64,000 nt of DNA from Streptomyces sp. WMMC940 (GTDB lineage Bacteria > Actinomycetota > Actinomycetes > Streptomycetales > Streptomycetaceae). The translations under genes were made by a program, and so were the position numbers. The notes below the pieces were generated by a model. It had not been told where the DNA came from and ran no database searches. It saw only the letters and a program-made list of their open reading frames with translations. This document shows positions 36,956 through 43,843 of the stretch, piece after piece (position 1 is the stretch's first letter; each line of letters opens with the position of its first letter). Location: the NCBI RefSeq assembly GCF_027460265.1, contig NZ_JAPZBC010000001.1, positions 6,085,001-6,149,000 on the forward strand, given 5' to 3'.

Positions 36956-37992
36956 CGGACACGACCGACCTGGCGGCCACGCGGACCGCCACCAAGCAGG
37001 CCGCCACCGGCACCCTCGTCGGGCTGGCGCTCGGCGACGCGCTCGGCTTCCCCACCGAGTTCAAGGACGTGCCGTCGATCCTCGCGACGTTCGGGCCCTG
37101 GCGCGAGATGGACCTGCCGAGGCCCGCGGTCGTCACCGACGACACCCAGATGACGCTGGCCCTCGCCCGCGGCATCCGTACGGCCACGGACCGGGGACTC
37201 CTCGCCCCGCTGCGGCTGACCCGGCCGGTGCGCGAGGAGTTCGTGGACTGGTACCACTCGCCCGACAACAACCGCGCACCCGGCCGCACCTGCCTGGTCG
37301 CCTGCCACAAGCTCGACAGCGACATGCCCTGGCAGGAGGCCAGCCAGATCGCGTCCAAGGGATGCGGGGCCAACATGCGGGTCGCACCCGTCGGGCTCGT
37401 GCCCGGCCTCAGCGACGGACAGCGCGCCGGAGCCGCCCAGCTCCAGGCCGCGCTCACCCACGGCCAACCGACCGCGCTGGCCGCCTCCGACCTCACGGCG
37501 CGGGCCGTGTACCTGCTCGCCCGCGGCACGGAACCGCTCGGACTCGTCGGCCGGCTCCGGTCCTACGCGTACGAGAACCGCTCCCGCTACCACCGCGACT
37601 GGCTCGGCGACCTCTGGACGTACGCCCACGACGCCACGCCCGAGGCGTTCATCGAGCGCGGCTGGGACGAATGCCTGACGGTGCTGGAGCGACTGGCCGC
37701 CGCCCTGCGCGACGCCGACCCGGAGACCGATCCGTGCCTCGCCACCGGGGACGGCTGGATCGCGGAGGAGGCCCTCGCGACCGCCCTGCACTGCTTCCTG
37801 CTCTTCCCCGAGCAGCCACTGACGGCGCTGCGCCGGGCCGCCTGCACCCGGGGCGACTCCGACTCGATCGCCTGCCTCGCCGGCGCCTTCGCCGGGGCCC
37901 ACCTCGGCGCCCGGGCCTGGCCCAAGGAGTGGGAGGAGCGCATCGAGTACCGGAGCGAACTGCTGACGCTGGGCGCCCTCTGGGACGCTTGA
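36952..37992 (+). CDS. ADP-ribosylglycohydrolase (DraG family)
   Basis: 346 aa, ATG overlapping the nrtR stop (ATGA), with GGAAGGA 12 nt upstream. ARH signatures: GTLVGLALGDALGFPTEF, VVTDDTQMTLALARG (metal-binding Asp pair), SKGCGANMRVAPVGL, and RGDSDSIACLAGAFAGAHLG (second metal site). It removes ADP-ribose from proteins or small molecules and would raise free ADP-ribose, the presumed NrtR effector. It is last in the operon; a nucleotidyltransferase remnant follows in the same reading frame directly after its stop. Confidence 0.92.
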   Translation: MTDTTDLAATRTATKQAATGTLVGLALGDALGFPTEFKDVPSILATFGPWREMDLPRPAVVTDDTQMTLALARGIRTATDRGLLAPLRLTRPVREEFVDWYHSPDNNRAPGRTCLVACHKLDSDMPWQEASQIASKGCGANMRVAPVGLVPGLSDGQRAGAAQLQAALTHGQPTALAASDLTARAVYLLARGTEPLGLVGRLRSYAYENRSRYHRDWLGDLWTYAHDATPEAFIERGWDECLTVLERLAAALRDADPETDPCLATGDGWIAEEALATALHCFLLFPEQPLTALRRAACTRGDSDSIACLAGAFAGAHLGARAWPKEWEERIEYRSELLTLGALWDA

Positions 37993-38288
37993 GACACGAC
38001 GCTGGCCCTTCACCCCGCCGAACTCGCCCCCGTGGTGCTGACCACGCACCGCGCCCTCCACTACCGGGGCTTCGCGAGCACCCAGTGGCTGCTGTTCGAG
38101 AAGGCAGGTGAGCTGAAGTGAAGCCCCTGCTCTACACCTACCGGGCGCTGCTCACCGGCATCCCTCTGATGCGCTCCGGTGTGGTCGTCGCCCATCTCCC
38201 CACGCTGCCGGGCGAGATGGCGGCGCCGACCCGGCTGCCCGAGCTGATCGCGGCGAAGACCGAGGCCAACGCCCGCGGCACCGCCGCC
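37993..38288 (+). pseudogene. Nucleotidyltransferase (COG3541/YcgL-like) C-terminal fragment, 5'-truncated and frameshifted
   Basis: Reading 37993-38119 gives [20 protein letters not shown] then [12 protein letters not shown] and a stop; shifting frame at 38118 continues [20 protein letters not shown] and [15 protein letters not shown]. Joined, they match the C-terminal half of the predicted nucleotidyltransferase family, whose usual text is ...TQWRLFEKTGELKPLLYTFR. The break is caused by a tandem duplication of TGAAG (38113-38122), which adds 5 nt. The catalytic N-terminal half is missing: only the glycohydrolase gene lies upstream. The 3' boundary is where similarity stops, near 38288. Confidence 0.82.
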
Positions 38289-38289
38289 C

Positions 38290-38738
38290 GTGGACGCTGT
38301 CGAGGATCTGACGGAGCGGGCTCGGGTACCGGTGCCGATTCCGGGCCCGTCCGGGCCGCCGGGTCCGCAGGGCGAGCCGGGCAAGGCAGGTCCGAGCGGT
38401 TCGCCGGGCGCGTCGGGGGCGCCCGGACCCGCTGTGACGGGGCCGTCCGGCGCGCAGGGTGTGCAGGGCCCGCAGGGTCCGGCCGGCCCGGAAGGGCCCG
38501 CGGGACCGCAGGGCGAGCAGGGGCCGCAGGCGAGCGCGGCCCGGCCGGTCCGCAGGGTCCGCCCGGCGAGGCCGGGCAGGGGCAGGGCTGCCCGTCGGGC
38601 TACTCGTGGCAGCCGCGGCGCGGCGACCCGGATGTACTCGAATGCCGACGCAACGGCGCTACGCCGCCGGACGATCCGCCCGCCGACGGCGGGCTGCTCT
38701 CGACGGGCCTCGATCCGGCCCGCCGTCAGTATGTGTGA
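38290..38738 (+). pseudogene. Collagen-like repeat protein, frameshifted and probably 5'-truncated
   Basis: Frame 1 from 38290 reads [19 protein letters not shown] and further Gly-X-Y triplets until about 38530. Beyond that only frame 2 keeps the pattern ([18 protein letters not shown]), ending [20 protein letters not shown] ... RRQYV and TGA at 38738. Loss of one G in the run CCGCAGGCGAG near 38528-38533 restores continuity. The C-terminal Cys-containing module is of the type found on collagen-like tails of phage and Streptomyces proteins. No ribosome site precedes the GTG at 38290, which directly abuts the nucleotidyltransferase remnant. A real frameshift and a sequencing error cannot be told apart here. 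Confidence 0.72.
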
Positions 38739-38742
38739 CGAC

Positions 38743-38778
38743 GCCCCCTGTCTGGTCCTCCGGGACCGGGCAGGGGGC
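38743..38778 (+). terminator. Hairpin terminator after the collagen-like gene
   Basis: Outer arms GCCCCCTG (38743-38750) and CAGGGGGC (38771-38778), inner arms GGTCC/GGACC, followed by GCTTTCGTCG. It begins 5 nt after the stop codon at 38738. Confidence 0.75.
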
Positions 38779-38880
38779 GCTTTCGTCGTTCCCGGGCGGG
38801 CCCGCGCTCCCGAACCTCGTTCCCTCGCAGGGGACTACGCCCGTACCCTGACCGAAACGGCACAGAGAAGGGGCCCGACC

Positions 38881-40113
38881 GTGGACATCCCCGACGAGCT
38901 GACGATCGGCGAACGAATCCGGCTGCTGCGCGAGTCCCGCGGCATGACCCGCGAGGTACTCGCAAGCATGTGCGGCCGCGGCGTCGACTGGCTAAAGAAG
39001 ATCGAGACCGGCGAGCGTGAGCTGAGGAGCAACACGCTGATCATGCGGCTCGCCGCCGTGCTGCAGATCTCGGACGCCTCGATCATCACCGGCGCCTCGG
39101 GCACGACACAGACCGTCCCGACCGGCCGCCTGCACCATCCCGGAATGCCCGCGATCTGGGATGCAGTGATGAACCGCCGACTCACCTCGTCGAGGCCCGA
39201 CGGCCCGGTCGACGTCGCCGCGCTGCAGGGCCGTGTCGACCAGACGTGGGCGCTGTGGCACAGCAGCGACCACAACCGCACCGAGGTCGCCCGGCTGCTG
39301 CCGAACCTCATCCGCGACGCCGAGGCGGCCGGCCGCGGACTCGACGGCGCCGAGAGGCGGGCCGCGCTCGTCGCACTGTCGGACGTGTACCGGCTCACCG
39401 GGCAGGCGACCGCGTACGTCGCACCCGCCGAACTCGCGTGGGTCGTGGCCGACCGGGCGTTCGCGGCGGCGCAGGACGCCGACGATCCGGCCGCGATCGC
39501 CGCGGCGGCGTGGAACATGGGCAACATCCTGCGGGAGACGTCCTATCCCGAGGAAGCGCTGCGCGTCGTGACCGAGGCCGCCGACCTGATCCGCCCGCAC
39601 CTCGACGCCGCCCCCGAGGACTGGCGCGGCGTGTACGGCGCGCTGCAGTTGCACGCAGCGGTGACCGTCGCCCGCGAGGGCCGGTCCGGCGATGCGTGGC
39701 GCTACTGGGGTGCGGGCGACCAGGTCGCGAAGAGCCTCCCCGCCGCGTACGTCCACCCCAGTACGGTTTTCGGCCGGGCAAATGTCGACTTTCACGCCGT
39801 GTCCGTGGCGACCGATCTGCGCACCTCGGGCAAGGCGTTGACCCTCGCCGACGATCTCGACCCGGACGCGATGCCTTCCGTCGAGCGCCGGGCCCGGCTG
39901 TGGGTCGAGGTCGCCCGCGGACACCTGCAGCGCGGCGACCGCACGGCGGCGCTGCACGTGATGCAGCTCGCCCACAAGATCGGCGCCGAGACGGTCGAGT
40001 TCACCCCGTCGGCCCGGTCGGCGGTCGCCGAGCTGTGGCGTGACGCCCCGCGTGCGTTGCGCCCCGAGGCTGCCCGGCTCGCCGAGCGCATCGGGCTGCG
40101 CGAGGTCGGATAG
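38881..40113 (+). CDS. XRE-type HTH regulator with TPR-like C-terminal domain
   Basis: 410 aa, GTG with AAGGGG 7 nt upstream; TACCCT at 38844 is a possible -10. The HTH lies at residues 6-65 ([39 protein letters not shown]). The rest is an Ala-rich helical-repeat domain (residues about 110-405) with pairs such as [20 protein letters not shown] and [20 protein letters not shown]. This is the layout of Streptomyces regulators that sit next to small-protein cassettes (WhiJ/AbaA-like neighbourhoods) and of peptide-sensing Rgg/PlcR-like proteins. It heads the accessory cassette and probably controls it together with the small XRE at the other end. Confidence 0.88.
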   Translation: MDIPDELTIGERIRLLRESRGMTREVLASMCGRGVDWLKKIETGERELRSNTLIMRLAAVLQISDASIITGASGTTQTVPTGRLHHPGMPAIWDAVMNRRLTSSRPDGPVDVAALQGRVDQTWALWHSSDHNRTEVARLLPNLIRDAEAAGRGLDGAERRAALVALSDVYRLTGQATAYVAPAELAWVVADRAFAAAQDADDPAAIAAAAWNMGNILRETSYPEEALRVVTEAADLIRPHLDAAPEDWRGVYGALQLHAAVTVAREGRSGDAWRYWGAGDQVAKSLPAAYVHPSTVFGRANVDFHAVSVATDLRTSGKALTLADDLDPDAMPSVERRARLWVEVARGHLQRGDRTAALHVMQLAHKIGAETVEFTPSARSAVAELWRDAPRALRPEAARLAERIGLREVG

Positions 40114-40114
40114 A

Positions 40115-40148
40115 GGGACAGCTCGGGACAGGGGGACAGTCCGTCCCC
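40115..40148 (+). promoter_or_regulatory. Triple GGGACAG repeat and short hairpin upstream of the small-protein genes
   Basis: GGGACAG occurs at 40115, 40125 and 40133. The last copy also forms a 6-bp stem GGGGAC/GTCCCC (40132-40137, 40143-40148). It lies just after the regulator stop and about 70 bp upstream of the ATG at 40214; TACTGT (40170-40175) could be the -10 of the cassette genes. It is either a regulator-binding region or an attenuator-like hairpin. Confidence 0.45.
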
Positions 40149-40213
40149 GTTACTCGCCGGTACTCCACTTACTGTGACGGTCCGTAAACGGCCGCACACG
40201 CAAGGGGAGTCCG

Positions 40214-40441
40214 ATGCTCACGCCCTCGCACGCCTCGCCGCGCCCCGGCGTAGCGCCTACCGGCGACCCGAGCACGGGCGAGATACGCGTGCCGCTGGAG
40301 CTCTTCGCCCTCGACCACTCTGTCGGCACCGTCGACCTGGTGCTGTCCCGCGTCGAGGCGGAACACCTGCACGCCGCGCTCACCCGCCAGATGAACCGCG
40401 CCGAGCGCACCCTCGGCTACGTCACCCCGCAGGCGGTGTGA
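40214..40441 (+). CDS. Small cassette protein, 75 aa
   Basis: ATG with GGGGAG 4 nt upstream. No family recognised with confidence. The first 25 residues are Pro/Ser-rich; the rest (VPLELFALDHSVGTVDLVLS, RVEAEHLHAALTRQMNRAER) looks like one strand plus two amphipathic helices. The stop overlaps the next start (ATGA), so the two are coupled. Small proteins of this size often sit between XRE-TPR regulators and their targets in Streptomyces accessory loci. Confidence 0.72.
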   Translation: MLTPSHASPRPGVAPTGDPSTGEIRVPLELFALDHSVGTVDLVLSRVEAEHLHAALTRQMNRAERTLGYVTPQAV

Positions 40442-40656
40442 TGACGCAGCGCACCACCCGCCCCGTAACCCCGCCGCCGATCGGCACGCTGACACAGCGG
40501 CAGCAGCGCGGCGTCGAGTGCGCGTTCTGCGCGATCGTGCTCACCCCCGCGACGGCGGTCAACTTCGAGGGTGAGCATTACTTCCGCCGGGCCGGGATGC
40601 GGTTCCGCTGGTATCCCCGGCACTGCCGGACATGCCAGAAGGGCGGCCGCTCGTGA
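40441..40656 (+). CDS. Small Cys4 (zinc-ribbon-like) cassette protein, 71 aa
   Basis: ATG overlapping the previous stop. It contains VECAFCAIVL (CxxC) and, 30 residues later, HCRTCQKGG (CxxC), a spacing that suggests a structural zinc knuckle, with basic and aromatic residues between (HYFRRAGMRFRWYPRH). The N-terminus is Pro/Thr-rich. It could be a nucleic-acid or partner-binding adaptor. No characterised homologue was recognised. It is followed by about 100 nt before the short peptide gene. Confidence 0.72.
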   Translation: MTQRTTRPVTPPPIGTLTQRQQRGVECAFCAIVLTPATAVNFEGEHYFRRAGMRFRWYPRHCRTCQKGGRS

Positions 40657-40757
40657 GACTCCCCGCCCGCCGGACTACGGCGGACCGTGCGGGCGGGGCA
40701 CACTGCACCACATCCGCCGACCCGCGTACGCCCCCACCACTACAGGAGGTCAGGATC

Positions 40758-40868
40758 CTGAGCGACAGCGGCAAGCACGCCGGGCAGCCGAGCGACAAGC
40801 CGTGGACGCCGCCGCCGACCCCGCCGTCGCCCGACGGCAGCGGTCCGGGCAAGGTCACGGAAGGCTGA
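40758..40868 (+). CDS. Short Pro/Gly-rich peptide with probable CTG start; candidate RiPP precursor
   Basis: 36 aa if read from CTG at 40758. A perfect AGGAGGT (40744-40750) lies 7 nt upstream and no ATG, GTG or TTG is available in this frame at that distance. The peptide is hydrophilic: Asp at positions 3, 13 and 26, a central KPWTPPPTPPSP stretch, then DGSGPGK and an acidic end. Asp26 is followed by Gly, the dipeptide most prone to aspartimide formation. The stop is 4 nt before the methyltransferase gene, whose ribosome site GGAAGG lies in the peptide's last codons, so the two are coupled. Substrate status for the methyltransferase is inference. It could instead be a remnant reading frame. 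Confidence 0.5.
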   Translation: MSDSGKHAGQPSDKPWTPPPTPPSPDGSGPGKVTEG

Positions 40869-40872
40869 CGTC

Positions 40873-41985
40873 GTGACGACTGCTCAACTGGGCGGGCACG
40901 CCGCGCTCGTGCAGAACCTGCACGGGCGCGGGCTGCTCGACGACACATGGCGCCGCGTGTGGGACGCCGTACCGCGCATACCGTTCATCCCCGCCCGCGC
41001 GTGGCGGCAGGACCCCGACGGCTGCACGCTGCTCGCCTCGCCGGCCGAACGGCGCGCGCTCATCCACTCCGACGAGCCGGTCGTGATCCAGCTCGACGAC
41101 GGCGCCGAGAACGGGCCCGGCATCGCGACGTCGTCGAACTCTCAGCCGAGCATGGTCGCCCGGTCGCTCGGGCTGCTGCAGGTCGAGGACGACGCCCGCG
41201 TGCTGGAGATCGGCACCGCATCCGGGTACGTCGCGGCGCTGCTGTCCGAGCGGCTCGGTGAAGAGCGGGTGTTCAGCATCGAGCTCGACCCGGCGCTCGC
41301 CGCGCACGCCGAGGCGGCGCTGCACGCCGCCGACTACCGGCCGAACCTGCGCTGCGGAGACGGCGAGCCGGGATGGCCCGAGGCGGCACCGTTCGACCGG
41401 CTGCTCGCGACCTGCGCACTGCGCCGCGTACCGCAGGCGTACGTCGACCAGGTGCGGCCGGGCGGCCTGATCGTCGCCCCGCTCGCCCGCGAGTTCTGGT
41501 CGGGCGCCCTGGTGCAGTTCACCGTGCAGGGCGACGGGACCGCGACGGGCCGGTTCCATGGCGGCGCGTCGTACATGCCGATGCGCTCGCACCGCGTCGT
41601 CGACGGCGCGCCGGTCGACAGCGGCACGGCCCGCAACCGTCAGACCCGCCTCGGCACGGCCGCGGTGCTGCACCTCGCGTTCGCGCTGTGGGCCGGTACC
41701 CGGCTGCCGGGCGTGCGGCTGTGGCACAGCGACGGGCCGGCGGGCGTGCAGGTGTGGGCGCAGCACCCGGACGGCTCGGCGGCGACCGCGGTCGCGGGTG
41801 ACGTGTGGGAGTACGGGCCGCGCGAGCTGTGGGCGGAGATCGAGCGGGCGCACCGCGACTATGTCGACCTCGGCTCGCCAGCGGCCGAGGGGTTTGGGCT
41901 CACTGCGAGCCCCGAGGGCGAGTACCTGTGGCTGCACGGCCCCGGGAATGTGCTCGCTCCGGTGCTGGAGCCCGCCGGGCGGTAG
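40873..41985 (+). CDS. Protein-L-isoaspartate methyltransferase-like (RiPP-type PIMT) enzyme
   Basis: 370 aa, GTG with GGAAGG 8 nt upstream. Residues about 60-200 are a PCMT fold: the entry IQLDDGAENGPGIATSSNSQ, the PSMVARSLGLLQVEDDARVL helix, SAM motif I VLEIGTASGYVAALL near 110-124, IELDPALAAHAEAAL, and RVPQAYVDQVRPGGLIVAPL. About 170 further residues (WSGALVQFTVQGDGTATGRF onward, ending GEYLWLHGPGNVLAP) form the C-terminal extension typical of PIMT homologues in lanthipeptide, graspetide and FxLD systems, not of housekeeping Pcm (about 210 aa). Those enzymes methylate Asp and drive aspartimide formation. The adjacent coupled short peptide is the obvious substrate candidate. Confidence 0.85.
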   Translation: MTTAQLGGHAALVQNLHGRGLLDDTWRRVWDAVPRIPFIPARAWRQDPDGCTLLASPAERRALIHSDEPVVIQLDDGAENGPGIATSSNSQPSMVARSLGLLQVEDDARVLEIGTASGYVAALLSERLGEERVFSIELDPALAAHAEAALHAADYRPNLRCGDGEPGWPEAAPFDRLLATCALRRVPQAYVDQVRPGGLIVAPLAREFWSGALVQFTVQGDGTATGRFHGGASYMPMRSHRVVDGAPVDSGTARNRQTRLGTAAVLHLAFALWAGTRLPGVRLWHSDGPAGVQVWAQHPDGSAATAVAGDVWEYGPRELWAEIERAHRDYVDLGSPAAEGFGLTASPEGEYLWLHGPGNVLAPVLEPAGR

Positions 41986-42040
41986 GCGCCCCCTCTACGG
42001 CCCCGGCCGGCCCGCGCCCCCCGTCGCGGACCGTCCGGGG

Positions 42041-42277
42041 TCACGTCGTTACGAGATCGGCGATCGTGACGTCGAGGGCGGCGGCTATCCGCAGCAGGGT
42101 GTCGATCCGGGTCGCGACGTGCCCCTGCTCGATCCTGTTGATCGTCTGCCGGTCGGTCCCGGACAGTTCGGCGAGGCGTTCCTGTGAGAGGCGGGCGGCG
42201 CGGCGTAGCTCTCGGATGTGCACGCCGATGGCCCGACGTTGGGTGAGGACCCACTCGGGCTGTTCTGTCGGCGGCAC
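42041..42277 (-). CDS. Small XRE-family HTH protein
   Basis: 78 aa, GTG at 42277. Residues about 18-74 are one Cro/CI-type HTH: GVHIRELRRAARLSQERLAE, LSGTDRQTINRIEQGHVATR, then LLRIAAALDVTIADLV. No other domain. Convergent with the methyltransferase gene (55 bp between stops), closing the accessory cassette on its right side. It is probably a local repressor; its operator is not identified. Confidence 0.88.
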   Translation of the reverse strand: MPPTEQPEWVLTQRRAIGVHIRELRRAARLSQERLAELSGTDRQTINRIEQGHVATRIDTLLRIAAALDVTIADLVTT

Positions 42278-42353
42278 GGATTGGCACTGACCGCCGCATG
42301 ATCATTTGTCTGTATCAGCGACGGGCCGGGGCGCCCCGTACGCGCCCGACCGC

Positions 42354-42746
42354 CTACTGCGGCCGCGACGCGAGCTGGATGAGGTTGCCGCAGGTGTCGT
42401 CGAGGACCGCGGTGGTGACGGGTCCCATCTCCACCGGCTGCTGGGTGAAGCGGACGCCCAGGGCGCTCAGCCGCTCGTACTCCTCCTCCACGTCGTCGAC
42501 GGCGAACTGGGCGAGCGGAATGCCGTCCTCGACGAGCGTGTCGCGGTAGGTCCTGGCGGCCGGGTGGCGGGCGGGCTCCAGGAGGAGCTCGGTGCCGCCG
42601 GGCTCGTCGGGGGAGACGACGGTCAGCCACCGGTCCTGCTCGCCGACCGGGACGTCGTGCTTCTTCACGAAGCCGAGGACCTCGGTGTAGAAGTGCAGGG
42701 CCTTGGCCTGGTCGTCGACGAAGACGCTGGTCAGATGGATCTTCAT
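42354..42746 (-). CDS. VOC-family (glyoxalase/bleomycin-resistance-like) protein
   Basis: 130 aa, ATG at 42746 overlapping the ArsR stop (ATGA). Two beta-alpha-beta-beta-beta modules: KIHLTSVFVDDQAKALHFYT ... LGF, and IPLAQFAVDDVEEEYERLSA ... DDTCGNLIQLASRP. Candidate metal ligands are His3-region, Glu of GGTELLLEP and the late Asn/Gln. Proteins of this sort modify or bind small electrophiles. Co-transcription with an ArsR regulator implies response to a small molecule. Confidence 0.9.
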   Translation of the reverse strand: MKIHLTSVFVDDQAKALHFYTEVLGFVKKHDVPVGEQDRWLTVVSPDEPGGTELLLEPARHPAARTYRDTLVEDGIPLAQFAVDDVEEEYERLSALGVRFTQQPVEMGPVTTAVLDDTCGNLIQLASRPQ

Positions 42747-43045
42747 GGGGTGCCGTCCTCCGGGTCCGGTGCGTCGGGTACGAGCCATCGCTCGGCGATG
42801 TGCCGCAGCGGGGCCGTGTTCAGGTCGTGGAACTTGCAGCGGCCCTCCCGCCTGGTCTCGACGAGCCCGGCGGCCTCCAGCACGGCGAGGTGCTGGGAGA
42901 CCCCCTGGCGCGAGATGCCGAGCCCGTGCCTGATGCCCAGTCGCGCGCAGATCTCGAACAGCGTCTGTCCGGACCTCTCCGTGAGCTCGTCGAGGATGGC
43001 GCGGCGGGTGGGGTCGGCCAGGGCTCTGAAAAGGTCGTCGGCCAC
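42743..43045 (-). CDS. ArsR-family transcriptional regulator
   Basis: 100 aa, GTG at 43045. The winged helix occupies almost all of it: MADDLFRALADPTRRAILDE, FEICARLGIRHGLGISRQG, VSQHLAVLEAAGLVETRREG, RCKFHDLNTAPLRHIAERWL. It lacks the CxC metal-binding motif of ArsR/SmtB metal sensors, so it resembles the SdpR/DUF-type group that senses organic ligands. The gene is leaderless, driven by a promoter embedded in a 26-bp palindrome, most likely its own operator. Confidence 0.93.
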   Translation of the reverse strand: MADDLFRALADPTRRAILDELTERSGQTLFEICARLGIRHGLGISRQGVSQHLAVLEAAGLVETRREGRCKFHDLNTAPLRHIAERWLVPDAPDPEDGTP

Positions 43046-43051
43046 GACTGC

Positions 43052-43081
43052 AGGATAGGCAAGTGTTCACTTGCCTATCAA
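43052..43081 (-). promoter_or_regulatory. Leaderless promoter with a perfect 26-bp palindromic operator
   Basis: On the minus strand TTGATA (43076-43081), 18-nt spacer, TATCCT (43052-43057), then 6 nt to the GTG start. The palindrome at 43054-43079 has 12-bp arms (GATAGGCAAGTG and its complement) around TT, spanning the spacer and entering both hexamers. Repressor and polymerase binding would be mutually exclusive. The remaining upstream sequence to 43321 (about 240 bp) shows nothing further. Confidence 0.88.
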
Positions 43082-43321
43082 GTCGGTGGCGCCGCGGACC
43101 GGAGCCGGCGGGCGCGCCCCGGACGTCCTCGCCCCCGGCCGTCCACGCCGGCGGGCATGGCGCGAGTGCCCCGCACGGTCGCGCCGCGCCGCGGACGTTC
43201 CCGGCAGTCCGGCGGCACCCACGGCGGGCCGGACAAGGGGGCCGTCGGTCGCGGCACCGGGCCGGGTCCGGTGCATCCCGCCCGGCGCGCCGGGCGGACG
43301 GCGCCGTGTCTCGGACACCGC

Positions 43322-43843
43322 CTAGACGAGCCGGATCTCGCCCCCGGACACGGCGATCCGCTTCTCCCCCAGCGGCCGGGTCGCGGGACCCTTCACCACC
43401 GCACCGTCCTCGGCAGCGAACTCGCTGCCGTGGCAGGGGCAGTCGATGGTCCCGTTCTCGACCTTGTCGACGAGACAGCCCTGATGGGTGCAGACCGCGG
43501 AGAACGCCTTGAACTCCCCCGCCGCGGGCTGGGTCACCACGACCTTCTGGGCCTTGAAGACCTTCCCGCCGCCCTCCGGCACCTCGGACGTGCTGCCGAG
43601 CCGCGCGCCCGCGTCCGCCGGCGGCGGCGTCGCACCGCCGGTCCCCTCCGGCGTGGGCGGCGGGGACGTCCCGCCGCCGGTCTCCTCGCCGTACCGGCTG
43701 CAGCCCGCCGCCGTCACCGCCAGGGCCCCCGCCGCCCCGGCCCGTACCACCGTCCGCCGGGCCACGCCCTCCCCTCCGGTGGGGCGGGTCGCACCTCCGG
43801 CCGTCCCGCCGCCGTGTCCGCCGTCCGCTCTGCCGTCCGTCAT
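43322..43843 (-). CDS. Rieske [2Fe-2S] protein, Tat-exported lipoprotein
   Basis: 173 aa, ATG at 43843 overlapping the upstream stop (ATGA). The N-terminus has ARRTVVRAGAAGALAVTAAG ending in Cys, a twin-arginine signal with a lipobox. A Pro/Gly/Thr linker leads to the Rieske domain with CTHQGC and CPCHGSEF, the four cluster ligands, and GPATRPLGEKRI after. It is a small periplasm-side electron carrier, not a bc1 subunit (no TM anchor triplet). The operon context with a DUF6529 membrane protein suggests a membrane redox module. Confidence 0.92.
   Translation of the reverse strand: MTDGRADGGHGGGTAGGATRPTGGEGVARRTVVRAGAAGALAVTAAGCSRYGEETGGGTSPPPTPEGTGGATPPPADAGARLGSTSEVPEGGGKVFKAQKVVVTQPAAGEFKAFSAVCTHQGCLVDKVENGTIDCPCHGSEFAAEDGAVVKGPATRPLGEKRIAVSGGEIRLV

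Noticed and set aside
38118-42300. Accessory region as an integrated mobile element with attachment sites
   Set aside because: No integrase, transposase, tRNA gene or flanking direct repeat was found. The insertion history is suggested only by the broken genes.
43067-43318. Possible 83-aa gene on the minus strand between the ArsR operator and the Rieske gene
   Set aside because: Arg/Pro/Gly-rich product, no ribosome site, and it overlaps the ArsR promoter region.
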